Positions 30,309 through 39,128 of a stretch of DNA of 64,000 bases are shown one piece after another (the stretch's first letter is position 1; every line of letters begins with the position of its first letter). The stretch lies in assembly GCA_006503475.1 (NCBI GenBank), contig RSEH01000124.1:62001-126000 (forward strand), in the 5' to 3' direction. The position numbers and the translations under genes are program-made. The notes beneath the pieces were generated by a model. The model did not search any database, was not told the origin of the DNA, and saw only the letters and a program-made list of their open reading frames with translations. This DNA is from Stentor roeselii. Lineage: Eukaryota; Ciliophora; Heterotrichea; Heterotrichida; Stentoridae.

Positions 30309-32948
30309 ATGGAATCATATCAAACAGGATTCATTTCCTTCATAGCCTCCTTCATTTCAAGCCATTCCGACAATATAAAAACTCGAGAAATCCTAGTCCG
30401 ACGAATGATGCGAATGAAGAACGTTCAAAAGATAATAATCGAGACAATGTCTCAGCTAAGTTCAATAATCTACCAAGAAATCCTATCAATCGAAAACATC
30501 AAAACAACGACTTACTTTAAAATCCCTCCAAAAAACTCAAAACTCTTGACCCTTGCAGAAGACGTAAAAAACATAATGAACAACTACATCTTTATTCAAA
30601 GCAAAGTATCCGATATGCGAGAAATCATCGACAATTTCGATGAACACATCGAATTACCTGATGAGTCCATATCAAGTGACCCTCTTTTCACTTCTGCTTA
30701 TCACTTTTTATCAGCTATTCCCCCGAACCAAGTGATGACAAACAACGAAATCGAAGAAATCAGTAACGAACTTTGGAGTAAACAACTGGAAGTCGAGACG
30801 ATGCTTAAAATTGAAGTTAAAAAATTGAGACAATTTCAAGATTCAATTGAAAATCGCTATTTTTATAAAAACGACTTCTTGAAAACTAAAGCTGGACTTA
30901 AGATTCGTGCACTTGAAATGGAAAAAGTTAAGATTCGTGAAGAGTTTTTACAGGAAATCAATGGAATTCAGATGTTTTATGAAGAAATCATCAGTCTTGA
31001 AAATGAAAAAAATTTGAATGAGGAAAAAAGAATTAATAAGTTGTTTGATCCTTATTCAATAAAAGACCTTCCTGAAGCAATAGCGAAGATAAAAGAATTA
31101 CTAGGAATAAAACTCATCTATGAGAAAAAAAGAACAAAAGATGAAAAGTTAATCAAAGGCCTCAACACAAAACTCCAATTATTAATCGACAGCTATTCAG
31201 ACCTCTCCGAAAAACACGAAAAACTTGAAGAAAACTTCGAAGAACTAAAAAAAAACCATGAAATTTTAGTGGAAAGCTCTAATCTTCTCTCTCCAAAAAA
31301 CAAAGACCGTCCTCGGATCTCAAAACAAGAAAGTCTAAAGTTCGACCCAATCCGTCCTGAAGTGATTTTCGCTGAATTTCCATTAAAAAAAAGCGAAAAC
31401 CTAATCGATGTGAAAGTCCTGAACAAGCCCAGAAACGAGTCAATCAGAATCTCTCGAGCCGAGTCCAGAACTGAAAAATCTCGACGTTCATCTCCAAGAA
31501 AAAAGTTAAGAACTGCGACACCTGCCGGGCGAAGTAACTTTCCCGCATTTCAACAATTGCAGAAAACTCAAGAAAAACAAGAAAATGCGATAAAAGAGTT
31601 TAAACAAGCTTTGTTCGTGATTGATGAAAATTTCAAAAAGACTAACAAGGCTTTGACTGAGAATTTGGAAGAACTTGTTGGGTCGAATCTTGACATTGAG
31701 ATTCAAAATGAATCGAAAAATTTAGCGGGAAGAGGAGGATTTGAAAACAGGCAGTTTTGGCCGGTTTCAAGTCAAGGTCATCAGGTCGTTAACGGGAAAA
31801 TCTCTGTGGAAATACCGGGGGTGCTTTTGTCCAACTCGACGAAATCTTTGGAGCTTGAAGAGCAAAAAGGCACTGAACTGAAATCAACTCAAGAAAAAGA
31901 AACCCAAATGCAACAGATACAAGCGAATCAATCAGTTCAAACTAGTTCAAAACTTTTTTCTACTCTTTTATCTTTGTTCAAATCTCATAAAACTAATCAG
32001 AAATTATCAGGAAAGTCAGAAAATGACTTGGACTTGTTAATTTCTCAAGTTTTTCTTACTTTTTTAACGGAAACTAAAGACTCTTCAAGTCAATGTGAAA
32101 AAGAATCAGTTGAGCCAATTGAGTTAAAAATGAGCAGTAACGAGTTGATCAAAGGTCTTTTAAACCGGAAGACTCGAGGGACTTACTTTAAAGCAGAAAG
32201 TGAGGTAAAAGAGGACTCGATTATAGAGAAAATTATAAAAATACCTGTTTTTTCTGGGCAAAAAATCGAGGAAATCAAGGAAAATCAAATTAATCAACTG
32301 GTTCTAGCGACACAGGAATATAAAAAAGAATTCGTTATCCAGACTCAGCTTCGAGGGTTTAAAAAACTGGAACTTGAAAATATTCAGACCTTGTGGGGAG
32401 ATATCATTAATCGACGGATCTCTGACGGTGAACAGGATAAAATCTCAGTTTATTTAAGAGGACTTTTAGGAACTGCTAACTTTGAGAAAGAGAAACAGTC
32501 AGTGATCGAAATGATTGAAAGTAGTAAGTTGCAGAATTTTTCTAATCAGTCAAAAGTGAAGAAAAATCATGAAAAAGTCATGAAAAATTGGGTTAAAATC
32601 ATGACTGCTCTTTTTTGTAGTAAACTCAGTGTTTTCACTGAAACATTATCGACTGTTGAAAGTCCGACTGAGAAGTTGTTTGAAGTTGCGAAGAAGATTA
32701 AGTTTGTTAGACATCGACTGGTTAGAACAGCGAAAACGCCGACGAGGAAACATGAAGTAGACATTTTTGGGTTTGATAAGAGCGATAAGTGGATTGTTAG
32801 GTCGATCACTCCGACACTTGTGGAAACTGCTAGAGTGAAGAGTAGATATTTGAACTCTCGTCGTATCAACACTACTGACAAGTTCAGAAGGCCTGTGGTG
32901 AAAATGACTCAATATCGAGAGATCGTCAGGTCTCCTACTCGTTATTAG
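30309..32948 (+). CDS. Long coiled-coil protein, unknown (879 aa)
   Basis: Coiled-coil segments cover about residues 155-315 (for example LSEKHEKLEENFEELKKNHEILVES) and 405-450. A basic Ser/Arg patch follows the first coil (SRAESRTEKSRRSSPRKKLRT). The C-terminus is Arg/Thr-rich (RRINTTDKFRRPVVK, ending RSPTRY), which looks like a phospho-regulated, possibly microtubule-associated tail. It ends with TAG followed soon by TAA. No family is recognised; a basal-body or cytoskeletal role is only inferred. Confidence 0.7.
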   Translation: MESYQTGFISFIASFISSHSDNIKTREILVRRMMRMKNVQKIIIETMSQLSSIIYQEILSIENIKTTTYFKIPPKNSKLLTLAEDVKNIMNNYIFIQSKVSDMREIIDNFDEHIELPDESISSDPLFTSAYHFLSAIPPNQVMTNNEIEEISNELWSKQLEVETMLKIEVKKLRQFQDSIENRYFYKNDFLKTKAGLKIRALEMEKVKIREEFLQEINGIQMFYEEIISLENEKNLNEEKRINKLFDPYSIKDLPEAIAKIKELLGIKLIYEKKRTKDEKLIKGLNTKLQLLIDSYSDLSEKHEKLEENFEELKKNHEILVESSNLLSPKNKDRPRISKQESLKFDPIRPEVIFAEFPLKKSENLIDVKVLNKPRNESIRISRAESRTEKSRRSSPRKKLRTATPAGRSNFPAFQQLQKTQEKQENAIKEFKQALFVIDENFKKTNKALTENLEELVGSNLDIEIQNESKNLAGRGGFENRQFWPVSSQGHQVVNGKISVEIPGVLLSNSTKSLELEEQKGTELKSTQEKETQMQQIQANQSVQTSSKLFSTLLSLFKSHKTNQKLSGKSENDLDLLISQVFLTFLTETKDSSSQCEKESVEPIELKMSSNELIKGLLNRKTRGTYFKAESEVKEDSIIEKIIKIPVFSGQKIEEIKENQINQLVLATQEYKKEFVIQTQLRGFKKLELENIQTLWGDIINRRISDGEQDKISVYLRGLLGTANFEKEKQSVIEMIESSKLQNFSNQSKVKKNHEKVMKNWVKIMTALFCSKLSVFTETLSTVESPTEKLFEVAKKIKFVRHRLVRTAKTPTRKHEVDIFGFDKSDKWIVRSITPTLVETARVKSRYLNSRRINTTDKFRRPVVKMTQYREIVRSPTRY

Positions 32949-33004
32949 CTGTAATATTAATGCTCAATTATTAGTTCATTCAAATCTCCTAAGACTTATT
33001 ATTT

Positions 33005-33523
33005 ATGTCTCAAGAGCGCGGCCGTCAACAAAAGGATAAACTTGAACAAATCTCTAATGAGTACTCTTCACTTCACGCTCTGTTCAAGAAACTCACCACA
33101 TATGAAGAAGAGATGTCAAGCTTAAACAAGAACTTTTCTCAACAGTGGCTAAAAATTGAGAAGACTGAAGATGAGGATGACTTAAAAGGATCAATTTCAA
33201 CGTTTTCTTCAGCACTTTTCAAGTCCGAAGACTTTCGCACTGAAAGTTTAAGTCATATCAAGAAGTATATTCAAGAGCCTTTGAAGGTCTACCCGCTGAA
33301 AATCAAGAAACAAAAAAGGTCACTTTCGAGAAATGCCCGCAGTGCACGGGAGGATGACCGGCAACAAGATGACATCGAGGAAAAGATTAAGAAATACGAT
33401 GAAATGCATGTCGCAGACATGAAACAGCTCATGCTTCATTTGATCAATGCTGAAATGTTTTTTCACTGCAAGAGCATCGAGTTGTTTAGTGATGTTTATG
33501 AAAAAATAATAGCTAATGATTAG
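33005..33523 (+). CDS. FAM92/CIBAR-like BAR-domain protein
   Basis: The 172-residue helical protein matches the order of FAM92/CIBAR1 features: a long first helix (SSLHALFKKLTTYEEEMSSLN), then FRTESLSHIKKYIQEPLKVY (FAM92: AEVERLEAKVVEPLKTY), and VADMKQLMLHLINAEMFFHCKSIELFSDVYEKI (FAM92: MKDIKTIFSEFITIEMLFHGKALEVYTAAYQNI-like). FAM92/CIBAR proteins curve membranes at the ciliary base with CBY1, which fits a ciliate. It is shorter than animal homologues because the middle helix is reduced. Its stop overlaps the stop of the convergent gene by 3 bp. Confidence 0.7.
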   Translation: MSQERGRQQKDKLEQISNEYSSLHALFKKLTTYEEEMSSLNKNFSQQWLKIEKTEDEDDLKGSISTFSSALFKSEDFRTESLSHIKKYIQEPLKVYPLKIKKQKRSLSRNARSAREDDRQQDDIEEKIKKYDEMHVADMKQLMLHLINAEMFFHCKSIELFSDVYEKIIAND

Positions 33524-34632
33524 TCCTCGTCTAGCTTAGTTTCTGGCTCTGGACTGTAACGCGCCTTACTGAATATTCTGGAAAGAAGACCGTTCGATGT
33601 GGATGGCTTTGAAGATGATCTTGATTTGGTTAGTGATCTATGCGATTTTTTTTCTGATTTTTCTAAAGTGATTTGGTCCTCAGGCTGTTTGTTAAACATT
33701 TTTTCATACAAAAACCTCCGAACTTTTTCACTATTTAAAAAATTTTCCATGACTTTCCTCTTATCAATTTCTTTAAATTCAGAAAAATCGACATTTCTTT
33801 CCTTTTCAGTGATTTTTTTCATTTTTCCAACAACACGCGTAGCTTTCATTTTCCTTGCAAATATTTCACGTTTAACATCTTCAACACAAACAAGAAATAA
33901 ATCTTCCAATTCTCCTTTTTCAAGTAAATAATTCGTTTTCGCATTTTTCAGTCCTCTTAAATTTTTCCTTTCAATTTCAAGTTGACTATAAAGATGTCCA
34001 ATAGTTTCCTTGAGCCTATTGGAAACCTGATTAAAGTAGTTATTAGAAGAGCTGGTATTCAAAGCTTGTACTTTGTTAAAAGAAGGATTTTCAACTGAGT
34101 TCTGTTGAGGTTCAGGGTTATTTTCAATATTTTTAAGTTGTTCCTTAAGAACTTCCTGTTGTTTTTTAGCAGCTTCAAGTTGTTCTTCATAAAACTTTTT
34201 ATCATCAATCATTTCTTCAGCCCTTATCTTCCAAGTGTCAAGAGATCTTTTTTGTTCCTTGCAAACTTTATCAAGAGCTTCAGCTTTATCTTTAAGTTTA
34301 TTTCTCTGCAATTCAAGTTCTTTTATTTTCTGAGCTTTTCGTTTGTTGTTTTCTTCTTCATTCGCCCTGTCCTTTAACAGTCGCATTTCTTTTTGAATGG
34401 CGTACATCTTAGAGCGGTAGTTATCAAGACAGTCCTTTTCATGTTTTTTTAGAACCTCGCCAACTCGCCTGTCAAGTTTCATGACGTAAGAGTTAAGTTC
34501 ATTGTAAAGATTGTTGATGACGTCGCCATTGGGAATTGAGTTTTCCAGGTCTTTTGAAATCTTCAAAGCGTTGATTCTGTGAATGAATCCTTCTAAGGCA
34601 CGTGATGGGCTGGGGTTTTTACTGGATTCCAT
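33520..34632 (-). CDS. Coiled-coil protein with Ser/Arg-rich tail (370 aa)
   Basis: Continuous coiled coil extends over about residues 60-165 (MRLLKDRANEEENNKRKAQ…), a second coil over about 205-240, then a basic tail with repeated Ser (SHRSLTKSRSSSKPST) and an acidic end. It has no enzymatic motif. Its start codon faces the zinc-finger gene at 34675 across 42 bp. Confidence 0.65.
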   Translation of the reverse strand: MESSKNPSPSRALEGFIHRINALKISKDLENSIPNGDVINNLYNELNSYVMKLDRRVGEVLKKHEKDCLDNYRSKMYAIQKEMRLLKDRANEEENNKRKAQKIKELELQRNKLKDKAEALDKVCKEQKRSLDTWKIRAEEMIDDKKFYEEQLEAAKKQQEVLKEQLKNIENNPEPQQNSVENPSFNKVQALNTSSSNNYFNQVSNRLKETIGHLYSQLEIERKNLRGLKNAKTNYLLEKGELEDLFLVCVEDVKREIFARKMKATRVVGKMKKITEKERNVDFSEFKEIDKRKVMENFLNSEKVRRFLYEKMFNKQPEDQITLEKSEKKSHRSLTKSRSSSKPSTSNGLLSRIFSKARYSPEPETKLDED

Positions 34633-34674
34633 TGGATTATGTATTATTCAGTTTGACATAACAATAATTTTACA

Positions 34675-35058
34675 ATGGAAGAAGTTATATGTAGAATTTG
34701 CGGGTCTCCACCTTTACAAGCAGTCACTTGTGAGACTTGTTTGCTTGACTACTGTGCAAGTTGTTATAGTGAAAATAATCAAATCTGTTTTGGCTGCACC
34801 AGGCAAAACACTTGTACAGCTAATCATCGTCTGCGGCAATTGATTGTGAAATGTCAAGATTGCAATAAAGGTTATAATATTGAGAACACCCAGGTGCAAC
34901 ATAAGGTGATTTGCTCTAAAGCGAAAGTCAGGTGCGCTTTTTGTTCGAATCAATTCTTGAGAGATGAGATTAAGATGCATATGTATCAAAGTCATTATTT
35001 TTCTGTTTTGACTTGTTATGGAGAACCGGTTTATCGGATTAGTCGTTTGAACTATTAA
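34675..35058 (+). CDS. Cys/His zinc-finger protein (RING/TRAF-zinc type)
   Basis: The 127-residue protein has closely spaced Cys pairs: CRICGS, CETCLLDYCASC, CFGCTRQNTC, then KCQDCNKGY…HKVICSKAKVRCAFC…MHMYQSHYF, which resembles a RING-like/B-box finger followed by a TRAF-type zinc finger. It may be an E3 component or adaptor. The stop (TAATAG) is only 8 bp before the DHHC gene start. A 17-nt GT…AG string at 35045-35061 would fuse the two frames, so this may be the N-terminal half of one protein. Confidence 0.65.
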   Translation: MEEVICRICGSPPLQAVTCETCLLDYCASCYSENNQICFGCTRQNTCTANHRLRQLIVKCQDCNKGYNIENTQVQHKVICSKAKVRCAFCSNQFLRDEIKMHMYQSHYFSVLTCYGEPVYRISRLNY

Positions 35059-35066
35059 TAGAATTA

Positions 35067-35876
35067 ATGATAGCTTTTTTAGTTACGAATGTTGGAAAGT
35101 TTATCCAGTTTTATGTTCTTTACTCGATTCATGCTGCTGTTTTTTATGAGGTTACTTGTATTGAAGATTATTTATTGATGCAGTCGACTTATGATCGAGA
35201 TTTTAATCATTTGACTGGATGGCCGATTTACTTTTTGACTTTGTTTTACTATTTTAAAACTTGTACTAAACACCCTGGAAAAGTTAGGAAAGGATGGGAT
35301 AATTATTGCTTGAATGAAAAGTTTGGAGTCCGTCCCTGTGAAATCTGCAAAGTGTCGAAGCCATTCCGAACTTCCCACTGCAAAAGATGTAAAAAATGCA
35401 TATCGCGTCGAGACCACCACTGCATGTTTGCAAACAACTGTATCGGTTATAACAACCACAAAGCATTTCTCTGGTTTCTGATCTTCGGTTTTCTTGGAAG
35501 TTTACATTTCATAATAAGAGGTTCATTGTGGGTATACGAATGGTACTACGGTGATTATCTTATAAACTACTCAAGTATCTACGTTTTTCTTCTTTCAATC
35601 CACGTTTACAACATGATGGGTTTTTCAGGTCTTTTGTGTTATCTAGGCTTCAAAACATTAAAAAACATTCACTGCAACGCCGTGACAATGGACAGCTGGA
35701 CACAAAAGCTCTGCTGCGGAGACGGGGCAATGAACGGGTTCGACTTGGGCGTTGTTCATAACTGGACAGTGATTTTAGGGGAAAATCCTTTATTGTGGTT
35801 CAGTACAACTCCTCCTGAAACGAATGGAATCACTTCAGGTCCTGAATTTCCTAAAAAGCCGGAATACTTATTTTAA
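35067..35876 (+). CDS. DHHC-type palmitoyltransferase
   Basis: The 269-residue membrane enzyme has two N-terminal transmembrane helices (about 1-25 and 48-65) and the Cys-rich DHHC domain CEICKVSKPFRTSHCKRC…RRDHHCMFANNCIGYNNHK at about 91-140, where the Cys of DHHC forms the acyl intermediate. Two further helices follow (FLWFLIFGFLGSLHF and VFLLSIHVYNMMGFSG), and then TMDSWT, a TTxE-like motif. It S-acylates cytosolic Cys residues at Golgi or plasma membrane. It ends 14 bp from the convergent inositol-phosphate synthase. Confidence 0.93.
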   Translation: MIAFLVTNVGKFIQFYVLYSIHAAVFYEVTCIEDYLLMQSTYDRDFNHLTGWPIYFLTLFYYFKTCTKHPGKVRKGWDNYCLNEKFGVRPCEICKVSKPFRTSHCKRCKKCISRRDHHCMFANNCIGYNNHKAFLWFLIFGFLGSLHFIIRGSLWVYEWYYGDYLINYSSIYVFLLSIHVYNMMGFSGLLCYLGFKTLKNIHCNAVTMDSWTQKLCCGDGAMNGFDLGVVHNWTVILGENPLLWFSTTPPETNGITSGPEFPKKPEYLF

Positions 35877-35890
35877 GACTAATATTCTAG

Positions 35891-37420
35891 TTAACGTCTT
35901 AAACAACTTAATCTATGCTCTAACATCAGGAAATTGTCAGGCGGGAGACCGATTAGAGCTCTTATGAAGTTGATTATTGCGAAGCGCTGGGGAAATAAAC
36001 AGTGAGTCACCGGAGAACCTGATGGGACTAGAGGAGATTTCATTAGGTAGCTTAAGATGCTTAGGACTGGGTGTAACTTTGTGAAATTGTCGTCTTTGTC
36101 TAGCTTTACTTGAACTCTTGAACAGAGCTCTGATAGGATTAGGAGGTCTACTATTAGAGGAGCTGCTAGAAGAGAGTCTTCGCCGGTGTTGTGAAGGACG
36201 ATCGTGTTTGTACCTCCCATGAAGATCTCACTCATGTATTCGTCCATTGCGGTCTTGTGGTCGCCTACGTATGGAACGTATTTGAATACTACACAATGAT
36301 CAGGACTTTCATCATCTCTATACATAATTCGATTAGCCCTGATGATTTCTTCAATAATTCCACTTTTCCCAAGTTCTTTAGATCCTGAAGCTTGAGGAGC
36401 ACTAAGATTTCTAATATCATTATTTCCGAGGTGATTATACGACACCAAAGACCTAAGTTTAAGTCCAGAGTTGATAATAAAATCACTTAAAACACTTTTC
36501 AGCTTCGTTTGTCCCGACTTAAAATCATCTCCACAAATAAGAACCCCTTCCTTTTCAGCCAGTTCAACAACTCCAGGAACAAAAGTATTATGCGGTGACC
36601 CATTGATATAAATACACCCTTCCTGAATGCTAGCAACAGCAAACAAGGTAGAAGGTGAGACCTCTTCACTATTACTTTCAATAGCATTCAAAAGATGTTC
36701 CGCATTATCATTAACTCCACATCTCACAACTGAATCTTTTTCCGTATTTGCCGTCCAAACAACGACGACCTGTTCAAGTGCTCGATTTTCTTTAAACTCT
36801 CTGATATTAGCCCTGATCACTGCAAGCATCTCAGCGCGGCTTCCCTGAAGGACGTTATTTGCTCGGTCTCGTTGACTTGAAGCGATCCAGTCAGGCAAGA
36901 AGACGCTGGGCATGGGGACCATTTCTTTGAGCGTCGAGTAAAGCTTTTCTTGCAAGGCGTAGTCAAGGACTTTGGAGCGACGCATGGCGTCGCCGAGGTT
37001 CACGTTGGAAATGTCCCAACCCGTCACTTCGAGAGAGTTTGGGTCGAGAAGCGGAATTACTTTTGACATTGGAACGAAAACTGGCTGATTGTTTTCGTCG
37101 ACTCCTAAACGGATCGTCATTGACTTGCAGATTGAACCTAAGTAGTTCGAATTTACTTCACCTTCTTTTGTTGGCCAACTTGTGAAGGTCTTGTTCGCTA
37201 TTAGAGAAGCGGTGAACGTGCTACCGTTGTTGCCACCCCAACCGATCAGCATCACTCCTGTTCGACGCACTGAAAGTGATGTCTTGAATTGGAGGTTGTG
37301 GTTTATTGGATGGATTGATGTACCTTGAACTAATGTGTCGCTGTACTCGTAGGTTGAATGGATCTCGGTTGGTGTGTAGGATACCATCGGACTATCGACT
37401 TGGAATCGATCTGGCTCCAT
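35891..37420 (-). CDS. INO1: Inositol-3-phosphate synthase (myo-inositol-1-phosphate synthase)
   Basis: This 509-residue protein has the full family length. It converts glucose 6-phosphate to inositol 3-phosphate with NAD as cofactor, the first step of inositol synthesis. It shows the NAD-binding GWGGNNGSTFTASLIAN, the GDDFKSGQTKLKSVL segment, SYNHLGNNDIRNLS and KSGIIEEI with the catalytic lysines, and DHCVVFKYVPYVGDHKTAMDEY. It ends MLEHRLSCLRR as family members do. It supplies the inositol used for phosphoinositides, the substrate class of the receptor-kinase fusion at 6993-8834; that link is functional, not genomic. Confidence 0.96.
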   Translation of the reverse strand: MEPDRFQVDSPMVSYTPTEIHSTYEYSDTLVQGTSIHPINHNLQFKTSLSVRRTGVMLIGWGGNNGSTFTASLIANKTFTSWPTKEGEVNSNYLGSICKSMTIRLGVDENNQPVFVPMSKVIPLLDPNSLEVTGWDISNVNLGDAMRRSKVLDYALQEKLYSTLKEMVPMPSVFLPDWIASSQRDRANNVLQGSRAEMLAVIRANIREFKENRALEQVVVVWTANTEKDSVVRCGVNDNAEHLLNAIESNSEEVSPSTLFAVASIQEGCIYINGSPHNTFVPGVVELAEKEGVLICGDDFKSGQTKLKSVLSDFIINSGLKLRSLVSYNHLGNNDIRNLSAPQASGSKELGKSGIIEEIIRANRIMYRDDESPDHCVVFKYVPYVGDHKTAMDEYMSEIFMGGTNTIVLHNTGEDSLLAAPLIVDLLILSELCSRVQVKLDKDDNFTKLHPVLSILSYLMKSPLVPSGSPVTHCLFPQRFAIINFIRALIGLPPDNFLMLEHRLSCLRR

Positions 37421-37907
37421 TTTTTAATTTTGATCGAAACTTGTGGGGTTTTTTTGAGTTTTATTTAGAAAACTGGAGTTTTAGAGGATTCAAGGTGGAT
37501 GGAATTTGGTTTTGGTTTTTGTTTTGGTTTTTTTAGATGAATTTAAATATTTTTATTTTATTGAATCGATGATTATCAATAATTTTAAAATTTTATATAT
37601 TTAAAGCAAGCTTAATCTTTATTTTAAGACAATACAATTAGTTAGTATTAGCTAAACCAATAATCTTTTTTCTTTGAAGGCTGTCTCCTTTAAACTCTTA
37701 GATTATTAATAAAACAAAGGCGATATTATTTATTTTAAGTATCACAAAAAACCTACTTTATGGACTTTTTATTGCTCATGAGTTTAGTTTATATGATGTA
37801 TACTCATCAAGAAAACATGATCAATTACTCATTTTATTTAAAATTTAACTACCAATATCCCTGCTATTCTAATTACTTCACTAAATAAATATTATCCTAA
37901 ATTTCTA
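37421..37907. other. Intergenic, no feature seen
   Basis: A 487-bp AT-rich stretch between two minus-strand genes; no ORF or repeat. It should contain the INO1 promoter near 37430-37550, where a GT/T-rich tract lies. Confidence 0.35.
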
Positions 37908-39128
37908 TTATCTAAGTTGATTTATGATACTTTCTATAGAATCAGCCACATCTAATCGAGAAAACTTATCAATTCTTCCTAAAATCTCTATAAAAAATCC
38001 ACTTCTTGCAGATATTCCAACATTAGCCAGAAACTCTCTTTTATCTCTATAATAAATCACAGTAAGTGTTATAGCCTGTCCCAATAGCAATGCAAGTGTT
38101 AACATCACATTACTTAACAATACCTTAAGTTCTTCAATAGGAAGACTAGTATTAAACCTTTTCTTTTCTTCATCACTGACTCTTTTCTTAAGAATGAACC
38201 GATTGATAACATCAGCCTTTAAAAATTTTGAATCATTTGATATGTCTTTGAAGATTTCTTCTGTATAAAAATGATCAAAAGCTTGTAAACTGCTGATATC
38301 TTGAAGAATAAGAGTCACTTCTTTTTCTTGATATATTTTTTTTAGTATTGAGACCACTTGTTGTTGACCAGGCAGAGGAGGCCCACCAACATAAATTCCT
38401 ACAACTTTTTCATTAACTATAATCGGAGAGCCTGACATTCCATTGGTTGTTGAACAAGACACTTCTATAAGAGCTTCGGAGTGTCTTTCTATTTTTCCTT
38501 CAGAGTAAACAAGACAATTGAAATTGTGAAATATGTCTCTAGCTTGCTTTTCGATTTCTTGTTTTGTTGAGGAATAGATCTGTGGAACAGAGTAACGCAT
38601 ATCTCGAGGCATACGAGGGTATCCAGACACACAACAGGCATAGCCTACAAAATCCTCTCGACTAATTTCATAATGCATAACATGATCTCCTTCTTCTAAC
38701 TGAATCAACAAAAGTGCTGCATCACCAGAAATGCAATAATTGGCTCCAGTAATACCTGAGACAGGTCTTTCACTCATTTCTTTGGTGAACTCTTTGATAG
38801 GAAACGCAAGTCTTAAACTTCCGTTTTCTAATTTACAGCTAAAGTCATCTGCCAACGGTTTCTCTGAGTATATATCATATACTACGTGGGCAGCAGTTAA
38901 TATTAAAGCGAACTTTTGTGAGATACCTTGAACTATGATCGAATTTTTCGAAACTATAAATCCAGTTCCACCATTGCAGAAAGAAATCAAGGAATTGGCT
39001 TTGGCCATAGGTACTCTAACAGAAGTTGTCTTATTAAAGTTTATTCCTTGAGTTGTCTGGGGTTGTAAAATAGCTATATCACAAATAGTATCGAGTCTGG
39101 TCATCATATGCATAGTGAGGGGTTCCAT
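37908..39128 (-). CDS. Trypsin-fold serine protease with C-terminal hydrophobic segment
   Basis: The 406-residue protein has a chymotrypsin/trypsin-like triad: LTAAHVVYD (His), SGDAALLLIQL (Asp) and TTNGMSGSPII (nucleophile Ser). It lacks a classical signal peptide. A region at about 335-360 (LLSNVMLTLALLLGQAITL) is strongly hydrophobic and could anchor it to a membrane. The spacing resembles the S1-like proteases of the DegP/HtrA or intracellular trypsin-like group rather than secreted trypsins, and no PDZ domain follows. Substrate is unknown. Confidence 0.8.
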   Translation of the reverse strand: MEPLTMHMMTRLDTICDIAILQPQTTQGINFNKTTSVRVPMAKANSLISFCNGGTGFIVSKNSIIVQGISQKFALILTAAHVVYDIYSEKPLADDFSCKLENGSLRLAFPIKEFTKEMSERPVSGITGANYCISGDAALLLIQLEEGDHVMHYEISREDFVGYACCVSGYPRMPRDMRYSVPQIYSSTKQEIEKQARDIFHNFNCLVYSEGKIERHSEALIEVSCSTTNGMSGSPIIVNEKVVGIYVGGPPLPGQQQVVSILKKIYQEKEVTLILQDISSLQAFDHFYTEEIFKDISNDSKFLKADVINRFILKKRVSDEEKKRFNTSLPIEELKVLLSNVMLTLALLLGQAITLTVIYYRDKREFLANVGISARSGFFIEILGRIDKFSRLDVADSIESIINQLR

